Positions 34,721 to 45,208 of a DNA stretch of 50,634 nt are shown here, one piece after another (the first letter of the stretch is position 1; the number at the start of each line of letters is the position of its first letter). The stretch is from assembly GCF_000003815.2 (NCBI RefSeq), contig NC_049985.1, positions 9,078,251 through 9,128,884 of the forward strand, in the 5' to 3' direction. Under the pieces are notes generated by a model. That model searched no databases, had not been told where the DNA came from, and saw only the letters and a program-made list of their open reading frames with translations. A program made the translations under genes and the position numbers. The stretch comes from Branchiostoma floridae (lineage: Eukaryota > Chordata > Leptocardii > Amphioxiformes > Branchiostomatidae).

Positions 34721-37700
34721 TCAGTCCTCGTACACAACAAAAGAGTTCCAAGAAGGCGCGTTCTCAAAGCCATTCCTGCCGTGGCGATAGTCATCCATGG
34801 CCTGACGGATCTCCTCCTGGGAGTTCATCACAAAAGGACCTGAGAAACAGGAAACTTCACAGGTTAGTTCTATCAACACAATGACACATTAAGTAAACAA
34901 AATGAATTGTCAATCAGATATTTGTTGATGTGTTTTTGTTCTTCATCAATGAAACTTTTGTTTGCTCATAAAAGCCAAGGAACAAGGAACAGAGCAACTG
35001 TCTCAGCAGAGGTACAAGCTACCAAGGTGGTTTTCTTTAAACTTCCTTGAAAAATGTAGTCTGTATTACATGAACAGAAGTAATGGAACCTTACCATACT
35101 GGTAGACTGGCTCATTGATGGGCTCTCCTGCAATCAGCACGCAGTGAACCTTTTCTGGACCCTGAACATCCCAGGAGACAGGAAGTTACATGTATTAAAC
35201 TTGACATTGTTAGAAAAACATGTAATGCAGAGATATAGTGCCAGAAAAGGAATGGTATTGCAATTCACACAAGAGGTCATTCTGATATCCCATGTATCCC
35301 AGAGCATACCTTGTTCTCCAGGGTAAGTCCTTCTCCATCGCTCATGACCATGGTGTGATGCGGTTTTCCCAACGTCTGCTTGTCCTCTGGGCCTGTATGG
35401 GAGATTGATTGACAGCTGCACCTCAGAGACATCTTGCAGATGGTATTTTCTATAATTGCTGTACAGCATGGCATACCATTGAAGTATTACAACATCCATT
35501 GGCATAATACCGGTCGGTTTACTGCAATTTCTCAAGCAATGCTAATTTGGCAAATGATCAACGCATCATTTTCTCCAGTTACATGTTGCTGTTACAGCTT
35601 ACCTTTGCCACTTCTTCTGTGTAAATTATTTTGTCTCTCTGGTCCTGCTAAAAACATAATATCGTAATTAGAACACACCGCGGAATTGCACGGAGAACGG
35701 GCGCGTGGTTGGAAGGGGGTGCACTATACCGGCCGAACGAAACACGGCACAATTAACTGCTGCTATGTACCTTTATACATCCTCTGTTGTTCCTTTCTTT
35801 CCTGTTAGTAGTTGCACAAAACAAAAATCTGCATGAGCATACAAAAAGTCATGAGAAAATGGGCGTATACTGACAAGAATTTTCATTTAATTTTGGTCCG
35901 TCACAACCGCTATGACGTAAAACTTTACTGCTGGCCGTAGCATTAAAAATGGCGGGAAAATGGCGGCGTACGTTCAATTTGACCCATTCAGCCGTAGATC
36001 CGGGCGATAATGCAACGGTTCCTCACACTTTTACACGAGTTGTAGGTCACCAAAAGAAATTCAAGATTGCTGTTGAATCATGCTCGTCTTGTGCCGTGAG
36101 CACATGTGATTATTATCTACAAATCTGGCGATGAACGTGACAGTGTGTTTGTCCCACGACGAGCTAGCCTGCCCCGAAAATGACCTGAAAACTTTTGGCC
36201 TTGTTGTCTTCGAATGCATTGTTATCGATGCTTTGTAAATTATGTATTGGACACCTAGATGTCTGAAGTGTGCATACCTCAGAAATAAGTATTGTTGCAT
36301 GTGTAGATCTCTTTAAGTTCCACTATTTTTAATCGACCGGTATAAGGCTTATGACCGGTATTATGCCAATGCATGTTATACAGGTAGAAGATAAAATTGA
36401 CTTCACTTTAGAGCTGGCGGTACAGGAGGCTACATGATAGGATACTATGGTGGAGTACACGTGCATGTATAAAACCATACATACTTGGGTTATTTTTCAG
36501 AAAACAGATCAAAAGATCAAGTTATCTGTACTTACCAAGATGTACATGTCCTGACAGCACATAAACAAACCCGTTCCATCCTAGGAGAAATAAAAAAAGT
36601 TCAGTCCTCATATTCTTCTTTGAAAAAAGCTCACTGCAGCCATCTGCATTGTCTACAATCATTAATCTTCTCATGCATAGTCATATAACAGGGCTATAAA
36701 AATGTTTGTTGAATAATGAAGAAAATGACATTGGTTCATTGTGTATTGGTTCTACCGACCTTTTGGGACAACTTGAGTGTACTTCGCTCCTGGTTCCAGC
36801 TTGAAGTCCAGGTACATGGTAGGGGTTCTTGTGTACACCTGGGACTGAGGTAACAACAAAACAAAGACTGCCATAATGTCCTCTGACTGGAATAGGTATT
36901 TGAACACTTTTCCAAGGAAAATGTAACTGCCACATGAACATATAAAAAAACGATGCTTGTTATGAACTCTTCTTGACTGGTGTTATTACTAAGAATTTAC
37001 AAGTAATTTACTGCCACTGTCCTAGTTCACATATGTGACATTTCCCAGAAGTTATATTTTGATGTTTGCGTATCTGAAAGTGCAGAGGACAGTGCGACTT
37101 GGAGAGTCCTGATGGAGAGGAGCAAGGGGCCAGTCCCTAGTCTATTGGCATCTAGGCAGGTAAGCGTATCTTATACAGTGTGTTTTAATAACATTGACCA
37201 CGCCTTACTTTCACCCCCAGCGACTCCCCTGCGATCACAGCCACAGTAACCCCGTCCTTGCTGGGTTTGGGGATGTCCTTGCTCAGAAGTTCCTGGTAAG
37301 CCGGCTCCATCATCTTGTCCGCTCTCTTCAGGTTTATCCAGAGCTGCAGACCGTGGCACTCTGTGTCGTCTCCAGGCATCTCACAGTGGACGATTCCTCT
37401 CCCTGCTGTCATCCACTAACATGGGCACAATTCAAGTTCATTTATGTCCTAAGGTTTTGACTTGCTTGCTTTTTTGGGTCTATTTGGGTTGTCACTTGTC
37501 AGTCCTTCAAACTTAAATCTATTCCCAGAAGCTCACTTCTTTAAACTTTCCCCAGTATGTCTTCATTGTGTAGGACAATAAAACTATATGACTCTGAGAG
37601 TGGCAATTACAGCGGTAATGTTATTACTGTACCAATAGGCTGGTGTGATACAGTCTGATCATCTCACACCTAACTTTGCAGCTGCATGTTGTACATTTAT

Positions 37701-38583
37701 GTACACTTCTTAAGACCGTCCCAATGCCTCAACAATATCGGAGTACCAAATGGACAGACAAATACTACATGTATGCTCGATTAATGTGGCAGTGAAATGA
37801 AAAATTCCACATCCCTTGATGTAAGAATCTGCCATTAACCACAAAGCTCCATGCTAACCTGCAGATCACCAGGCCCGATCCTGCCCTGATGTCCCATGAA
37901 GTCTTCATGTCTGGTCACTCCACTCAACATGTAGGTGGCCTGCCAATCAGACAACAGGTCTGCTCAATAGAGAATTCATGTATGAAAGGAGTTTATGGAG
38001 GGGTCCCCCTATGGTCACCTTGATAACAAACCTCAGCCATCTTGTTCCACAATAGGAAGCCAAATAAAAGGTTGTCCCTTTACATGTTTACCCTTCTATG
38101 TTACACAAATATACATGGGCAATCAAGAGTGAACAATGAAGCAACCTTACTGTTTCAAAACCTCGGTGTGGATGGTCAGGAAATCCTGCAGGTTTTCTGA
38201 CTTTGAATTCGTCCAGCATCAGGAAGGGGTCCAAGCTCTTCAACTGTGATGGAGAAAGATGGACAATGTTAATACTGACTGCAATGTTCCTGAGGGCAGA
38301 ACATTACAAGTTAGATCCTTTATTAGAGCAACACTTCTAGTTCTGAAGCAGGAACTTTTTCTTGGTAAAATTCAAGTATTAAATCTTGCCATTTGTTGGA
38401 CATTTGCATGCATCACAACAAAGCTCAAATGTAAAGCATTGCAATTATACTTTAAAGTTTGTTTTTTAATGCCAAACGAAGCTGACAACTTACTTCAGGC
38501 CTTCCAACGCTGCGCCTCACCCTCGCCCCCACACCCTCATCCTGCTCTACGCTCTCGAAACTCCTGACAATCGTACGAGACAT
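34721..38583 (-). CDS. Pirin-family cupin protein, copy B (complete, nine coding exons)
   Basis: This is the paralogue closer to vertebrate pirin. Coding exons, 5' to 3': 38583-38494, 38243-38151, 37939-37859, 37415-37209, 36844-36760, 36580-36536, 35392-35310, 35161-35095, 34839-34721. Intron phases are 0,0,0,0,1,1,0,1, the same as in copy A, and every border is GT/AG. The product has 289 residues, against about 290 in human pirin. Conserved elements: [15 protein letters not shown] near the N-terminus, the metal ligands His54 and His56 (DHPHRG), His98 and Glu100 (IVHCEM), [38 protein letters not shown] and GPFVMN. I chose MSRTI as start because copy A shares it and the length then equals the family. 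An in-frame upstream ATG in the same exon (38763) would add 60 residues but is in a weak context. Confidence 0.95.
35603..35644 (-). CDS. Candidate 42-nt in-frame cassette exon of pirin B
   Basis: In the intron between pirin B exons 6 and 7 a 42-nt segment is bordered by a TTTTTAGCAG acceptor and an AAAG|GTAAGC donor. It fits the phase-1 intron exactly and would insert [14 protein letters not shown] just before GPEDKQ, without a stop or frameshift. Its first residues (GPE-x-Q) echo those of the exon that follows, so it may be a partial duplicate. The insertion would fall in the loop entering the C-terminal cupin domain. No counterpart was found in copy A. Usage is unproven. Confidence 0.4.
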
Positions 38584-38763
38584 CGCTGTCACTGTAGCAG
38601 TTCTCAAATCCTTGGAGCTGTTATTCACTGCAAATGAGTCTGTTCCAATATGTTTGACAGGTTGGAAGGCCTCGCTGTCTTGGTGTTGGTTGTCGTGACG
38701 ACTGACTGCTGTCTGGATCAGGTGACTCAGGGTGTAGAATAAGAGGATATGTTCAGTCTTCAT

Positions 38764-38771
38764 GCAGTTGC
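38764..38771 (-). other. Acceptor and leader of the first coding exon of pirin B
   Basis: TTTGCCTTCTTCAACCAG just upstream of 38771 is a good polypyrimidine/acceptor sequence on the minus strand. It would join the leader exon ending at 39251 to the exon that carries the pirin B start, leaving a spliced 5' untranslated leader. Confidence 0.45.
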
Positions 38772-39250
38772 CTGGTTGAAGAAGGCAAATTAAAACTTTA
38801 TTAGTCATGACTTACAAAGTTTACAAACAAATGCTGCAAAAGTTTAACTTCCTTTACCAAGCTTGTCCCCTCCAGTTGTCTCAGATACTCTTTTTTTTTT
38901 TGTTATTGCCTGAAAGTTATAACACATAGAGTAATATCAAATACAAGTTATGCAGCTGGTCAAAGGTCATAGCAATCACAAATTGATATACACAGATGTA
39001 AAATGTAACGTAACCTGCAGGAAATATATAACATTATATCTGCAAAACTGTACAGAACGGTTCGAACTTGAAGTATCTTCTGCCATTGTTATAGGTGGGA
39101 ATTTCAGGACATTGGCCATACATTCAGCAGCAACTTTTAGTTTTAGGATAAAGCCAATGACTTCAATACAGAATTAAACAATTTCGACTTTGTCAGATAT
39201 GTTACAAAATACAATATTATAAACAGTCTTACATATAACGTGATCCTTAC

Positions 39251-39275
39251 CTGCACGCGTCCTACAAATGATCTG
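39251..39275 (-). other. Probable non-coding first exon of pirin B
   Basis: CGTGCAG|GTAAGGATCA on the minus strand (donor at 39250) is a near-consensus splice donor. It lies about 45 nt downstream of a TATA-like box, leaving a short first exon of about 20-25 nt without an ATG. The 5' limit is an estimate from the TATA position. Confidence 0.4.
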
Positions 39276-39295
39276 CTACCGAAACTCCCACGTGC

Positions 39296-39305
39296 CTTAT
39301 ATTTA
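39296..39305 (-). promoter_or_regulatory. TATA-like box of pirin B
   Basis: TAAATATAAG on the minus strand, followed by the E-box CACGTG (39288-39293 region), about 25-30 nt upstream of the proposed first exon. Moderate match only. Confidence 0.4.
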
Positions 39306-39320
39306 CCAACTGTCTATTAG

Positions 39321-39570
39321 TCAGCATCAAGTCAGCATGATGTCTGTTTATTCCGATCCAGCAACTATCGGTGAGTCAGCAAGTTTGTAGCAAAGTTGTA
39401 AACATAGACCCCGCCCCTCTTGTTTTGGATGTCTGACGCATCTAGGACTGTGCAATACCACAAGTGACGTTACTTACAGAGAGTGTAAAGAATGATTCAG
39501 CAAGTGTATAATGGCTAATACACCTCCAGCACAGGGCCACTTCCGCATTGCAAAATTTTAGCTGAGTCAT
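39321..39570. promoter_or_regulatory. Cluster of antioxidant-response/MAF-type sites upstream of pirin B
   Basis: The 270 bp upstream of the TATA-like box contain GTGAGTCAGCA (39371-39381), a full match to RTGASTCAGCR; ATGATTCAGCA (39492-39502), one base off; and GCTGAGTCAT (39561-39570), which reads ATGACTCAGC on the gene strand. Two TCAGCA half sites (39321-39326, 39332-39337) lie next to the TATA box. These are the binding motifs of NRF2/NF-E2-type CNC factors with small MAF proteins, and partly of AP-1. Human PIR is a known NRF2 target, which makes the match meaningful. I found no such cluster near pirin A. Confidence 0.55.
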
Positions 39571-39599
39571 GCATAACGTCATAAGTAGTCCTTCTTAGA

Positions 39600-42353
39600 A
39601 CCGCAAGAGGTCGCTCACGAATAGTGCTTTGTCATGGGCTGTTGCAAAAAAATGAAAAGCCGGTAATACTACAGTAATCTCCGAACAGATGGCGCGCACG
39701 TTGAATCGTTAGGTTTTCATTGATCATATAAGGATGATAATGTCCTTGGCTTCCCTTGTTGTTGTTTTCTGTATCAAGTTCAAAGCAGTTTGACAAAGAA
39801 AATTGCAGCAAGGAAATGTAGAAGCTATAGGAGGGTCCTTGGTATCTGCGTACGTGTTTGAACTTTGTTGTATCAACGTTAAAATGTGTAAAAAGCAGTA
39901 ACGTTAAGACTCCAATGCATCATCAAGGATGCTGAATTTGTTTCAGCCAGTTCTCGGTACAATACTTTCACAAATTTAACAAGGATGATGAGTAGAAAGT
40001 CATACTCACGGGAGAACTCACCAAGAACTCACAGCATAGATAAAACACTAGTAACTAACGTTGCAAGTTGTGCATCACAACTATCCTGCGTTAACTAATG
40101 TTAACGTTATAATGTTAATCACTGTTTTCACATTCTCTCCCGGCTGACAGGCCCCTACCTCTACGTATGGGCTGCTAGGGGCGCGATTTAGTCGGTGTAT
40201 ATCACAATTCGATAAATCCTCCTTGGTCGATGTCTGTCTATGACTTATATCACAACCAGTAATAAAGATTGCCAGCTTTAGCTTAGATTTTACAACTCAT
40301 GAACAGACAATTTAATAACTTAATCATGCAATGTAGCTTTCATTTGGATGCTTTGTCTGTGGGCAGCTTGAAGTTACCATGGAGTCTCGAAGAAAGTGAA
40401 ATGCCTTTGCTAACAATATCTTGAATTTTTTTTATTGATTTGGACTTTATTATCTTTTTAAAGACTTATCGTTATTGAGATATGTATGTGGATAATTTTG
40501 CTTCGAGTGGCTTTCGTCCACAAATCCGTAATGCTCAACTTAATCAATGTTTACCATGTAGACTCAATGACAATGTAGACGTTGCCACAGGTGCATGCTC
40601 ATTTTAGACCGACAGATGTCGCTTTACGGACGCTGCCCCGCTGTCGAACATACCTTCCTGGTCTATGTAATAAGCTTGGTTCGAGTTCAATTCGTTTAGC
40701 TTCACCCAAGTATAAGTTTCCGTAACGCGTACGCGTGAACGAGAAAAACAAAGTCTCCATAACATTCCCTGCCACGGCGAACTCAATTGGAAAAAAATCA
40801 GCTGTTTGGGAATGTATTGGTGTGAACTCGATCTTCTACAGAAATTTATTTTTCAACCTACGTTGTAGATAGCAACATAGAAACAAAGGTAAACACGGGA
40901 GTGCATGGGGACTACATCTAAAGTAACCGACTCAGCTATTCCAGTGAATGATTATTGTTTTGTTTTTCTCTCTTTCTTCGGCTTGAGACAATAAATGTCA
41001 CATTTATTTTTACCATCGTTATCTTTTTTTTATACATTGTATTTTTAGAATTTGACATAGTTACAAGGGGGTCTTACAAGTAAATCCTTCATCATATTTT
41101 GACAAAATGGCACTTGTCTCAAATGTGCACGTGCCGGTCTTGAATTTCCCTACTCTTTTGCCGGCCACAGAAGATCACATATACAAAATTTGAGTTGTAG
41201 TGGCAATAGTGCCATATCCATGCAGTTAACGTTAAATCAAATAAATGTGGCCAAAGGTCTGAGGCAAATGATAATGAAATAATAAATCGAACTTCACTCG
41301 TGAGTTTGCGACAATTTTCCATCAATATTGTTGTAAGAAAGACCACTTTTATGCATGTCGGGACTTCCTGATTTCTGGGATATCGCTGGCTGCTATGACG
41401 CTTGTTTGCGAATCTCAGCCAGTTAATCTTGTTGGACGTGTTGAGTACGCGCCAGAATCTGTAGAATAATAGCACTGTATTTCCTTCCGCAGATTCGACG
41501 AACCTGGACTCCTTCCGCAAGTACAAAAATAAAGTTTCGATTCGTGACCAAACTGTAAATCTGGATGTAAAAGTCAACTTCAAATGACAAAGTAGCTTTT
41601 CAGCTCGTTGAAAAATGGTTTAAAAGGAACCATGCGTTCATTGGTGCTCTAGCATTGGCGTAGTAACCATGTCAAATCTGAGTAAAAGCCAAAACCTTTG
41701 TAAAACGGAATCATGGTACACTGGCTACTGTAACTACCCCCATGGCCCTTTTCTTGAACAGCTGTTTATGTCATTTTCTTTCTCGTCCTGTACATATGAG
41801 ATTTGTGACTGCTTAGTCAGTGGATTGCAACATGGTTTTATTATCGTTATTATAATTTGGATTTTTACGTTTTCTGGAAAAAAACTGATCTTTTCCAATA
41901 TAAGATAGAAAATGACAGTAGATACAGTAGATCTGCGTTCCAGAAGGAAAGACGTGATATAGCATTGGACCAATATGTAGAAAAGATGAGTCAGCCAGGA
42001 GTTTATAGAGATAAAGTTTCTATTAAAAGTTTTTTTTAACCATATATTTTCAGTGTGTCTCTATCAATATCTTATCTTTACCTCATTCTGTGATTATTTT
42101 TTCCCGAAATATCAAAATAAATATCGTGCTGTTGTTAAGAATAGACTCTGTCAATAAAAATGAATCACATACAGGCCTATGTAAAACGGATGATTCGAAT
42201 CGTCCCTGTCCCTCAATCTGAGGCTGAGGTTACTCCAGGAGTTTATCTACGAACCCGGACGGGACATACTTCCGCCTTCCCCTCCGGACTGGCCTCCGCG
42301 AAACGGAGAGTTTTGCTGCTTTTCTTCATGTTTCCTCCCAGATAAGGCCCAAC
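39600..42353. other. Region between divergent pirin B and GAB genes
   Basis: About 2.7 kb separate the pirin B promoter sites from the GAB start codon. The last 180 bp (42175-42353) are CpG-richer and presumably form the GAB leader/promoter. A 154-codon minus-strand open frame (41583-41119) has no motif I can name; it may be a decayed mobile-element piece or chance. Confidence 0.4.
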
Positions 42354-45208
42354 ATGAGCGAGGGACAGATCATCTGCCGCGGGTGGCTGCGAAAGTCACC
42401 GCCTGAGCACAAGATCGGCCGTGCGGTGAGTTGTTGGCGGGGACTTTTCCTGCCCCGTTCGCGAATGTCCTCCGTCCGTCTTGGCAATGTTTATGCATGC
42501 AAGGCCTCTGGGTTCTTCCCAGTTCCTTCCCCCTCCTCCTGTCGTTTCACCAGGCCCACACGTCTGATGGACTCTCCACGACTTCTCATGTCTTTATAAA
42601 CTCTCTCTTCTCGCCAAGGTAATCACTTTCTCGCCTAAACTTGTCTGTAGTTTCCTCTTTTTGTCGACTCTTTTTTTCATTCTTTTGAAATATGCATGAA
42701 TAACTGTGTCGATCCGCCCCTCCCCATTCGCTGGTAATTTACAACTTGAAAACCCATTATTTTGTCTGAAGACACTCCATTTTAGTACGATGAAGAAGAC
42801 TTTCAAGTATTTTTTTGCTCAGCTTTTGTTCGTTGGAGTGTAGACATCGTCGCACACTGTTTTTATTGCTGTTGTCACTGGTGACACATGCTGAGTTTTA
42901 TCGGTAGGTTCTATTTGTTTATTCGTGATAATATTGACCAAAAAGCAGGAAGTTTATTTTCAGCTTGATTCGATTTAGGCGTCAATCGAAAGTTTGGGTC
43001 ATTTTCAAACCCTAATCGTTTCTAGATTTGCTGTTGTTTGAAGTCTTTTGATGTTTCGGAGCATCCAACAATCGCGTTTTACTGTGATTACGAAATACGT
43101 TTGATGTGTGGCTTTGGCAATGTACGTGTTACACGTATTGTAGTGGTGTCAATGTATGTGAAATTGAATGAACCGTCTTTCAGCATCTTTCGCCAAAGTT
43201 TCGGCGTTTGATTGTTGAATTCAAAGCTCGTTTGAAAAGGACAATGCTGTTATTGTTTGGATAGTTCTGATAGTTCTACATTTGTGTACCTCCATATGGT
43301 TTCCATTTTATCCACTGGTGCGAGCATTCCTTTGCATGGAATGCCCTGAATTCTTTTGTTTGCATTTCTGCTGATGATGTGGAACAAATTCCATCATGTT
43401 CCTTTCTCTTTTGTCCCATTGTTTTCATTCAGTTGTCTGATACATGACTTGGACAGTCAGTTTGCATACACGTGTGTATCTATGGCAAGCTTTTTTCTTC
43501 TTTGTATATTTGACTGGGAGGCATATGGATTTAAGATTTTGGTAGTAAAACTAAAATGGCAATGAAATAAAAGTATTAAAAGTTTGGCAAATGTCTATCT
43601 TCCTGATTCACTTCCCATACAATTGATGATTCAATGAAAAAAATGTTCTGCAAAAACAATGTTTGCTTTAACAAATACAAAACCATTCAGCACCTTTATG
43701 TATGCGAACAAGAAAGCTTGAGCTAATTCAGACTCGCGAGGCAATGTTTGGACTTTGGTAAGTTGGACATTGTTGCAGGTCTAGAAACAGTATTTATTGT
43801 TTTGGAATGTTACACCAGAATTTGGCTTACCCATTGTTTTTATTTTTTATTTTTTTAAACTTCTGATGTAGGCTTGCTTGCCTTCTAATGTAATTTGTGT
43901 ATGTTGTAAAACATAGTTAGTTGTAGTTTGTAAGCAGACTGCTATAGGTTTAGGTACAGCAGTTGGGTGATGTTTGAAGATGAAGTAATTGGTTGGGAGG
44001 TGGCATTTCTGAATTCATGGTAATGATGCAATTTAGCATACTTCATCATATACCCCCACAGGCCCTCTTTGATGGGTCAAGGTACAGTCTTTGTTTAGGT
44101 CTTAACTGACAAGATTGGATTGTTGACAATACTTCACTTTGAACCTTGACCTTCACTGCTGTAATTCTGCGTAACTGGCTCATTACTGGGAACTCGTGTC
44201 AGTCCTGGCTGGATACTTCATCCTCAGCACTTCTTAGCTGGTGCAGGAGCACATTTTCTGGTGGAACTTTTATTTCCTTGTTGGCAACTTTAAGAGCATT
44301 GCATACTTTTGTCCCGGTGACTTGCAGTTGATCAGTCTGCTGGAAAACCTGGTACTGTGCATTTGAAAAAGCAGCAGCTTTTAAATCATTGCATTTTCAT
44401 GTCTTTGTTCACATTCCTGCTTTTTTTTTAGATTTTCTACCCTTTTGAAGCCTTTTCTGTTGCATTTGTCCCTTCTATGCTGTGATTTGTTTGAAATAAT
44501 GTTACTCATTCATTGAAATATCATTTGTGATAATTGCCATTGCACAAAGTTTCAAACTGTATATTCTGTTTTTAGTTTTTTTACACCTGCCTACATGTAT
44601 GCCAGGAAATGGATGATTTCACATATATACCAATGTTTTATTGTTGCACTTTAATGTTTCAAATTCCCTTTCATCCATGCTCCTTATACATATATGTACT
44701 TCTTTGCGCCATTGAAACCACTTCTACAGTCGTACTTACGTATGAGACTCTGATGCAGGTCAGTAAACACTGTAATAATGCACATAAGGGAATCTAACCC
44801 ACATGGAAGAGGTATTACTTCAGTGCAAATGATGGTCCTGTGAGTTGGCCCTACGTCTGTGCTATAAATTGTGTCATGCCTTTGTTTGCTTTTCCATAAC
44901 CGTGCAGTCGTGGAAGAAGCGGTGGTTCGTGCTGCGGGAAGGGCGACTGACGGGCGACCCGAATCTGCTGGAATATTACAAACGTGACAATGCCAAGAAG
45001 CCCATCGCTGCAATCAACTTGGACCAGTGTGAGCAGGTCGACGCGGGACTGACGTTCGAGAAGAAGGAGTTCGTAAATGCGTACATTTTCGACATCGTGA
45101 CGCCGAAGCGGACATACTTCCTTGTGACGGACTCTGAAGCAGAGATGAACCACTGGGTCGGCTGCATCTGCCAAGTCTGCGGCTTCAACTGCACCAATGA
45201 TGAGAATG
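42354..45208 (+). CDS. GAB: GAB-family docking adaptor, first two coding exons (PH domain; partial)
   Basis: GAB proteins bind membrane phosphoinositides through an N-terminal PH domain and, when phosphorylated, recruit SHP2, PI3K and GRB2 downstream of receptor tyrosine kinases. Exon 1 (42354-42425, 24 codons) reads [20 protein letters not shown] and ends GRA|GTGAGT. Exon 2 (44908-45208) has a CCGTGCAG acceptor, starts in phase 0 with [19 protein letters not shown], continues through [34 protein letters not shown] and [20 protein letters not shown], and ends G|GTAGGT in phase 1. Nearly every block matches vertebrate GAB1/GAB2, and the intron falls at the same place just before WK(K/R)RWFVL. 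The basic residues expected for phosphoinositide binding and the C-terminal helix tryptophan are present. The proline-rich and SHP2-binding regions lie beyond 50634. Which vertebrate GAB it corresponds to cannot be told from the PH domain. Confidence 0.93.
42426..44907 (+). other. First intron of the GAB gene
   Basis: 2.48 kb between the two PH-domain exons. AT-rich and T-rich, with only short open frames. No repeat, exon or RNA gene was recognised. Confidence 0.7.

Noticed and set aside
41119-41583. A 154-codon minus-strand open frame between pirin B and GAB.
   Set aside because: No recognisable domain, hydrophobic and low-quality composition, and no splice or polyadenylation context. Kept only as a remark in the intergenic entry.
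44684-45197. Minus-strand open frames of 107-109 codons opposite the GAB PH exon.
   Set aside because: They are shadows of the plus-strand PH-domain exon, whose similarity and splice sites are clear.
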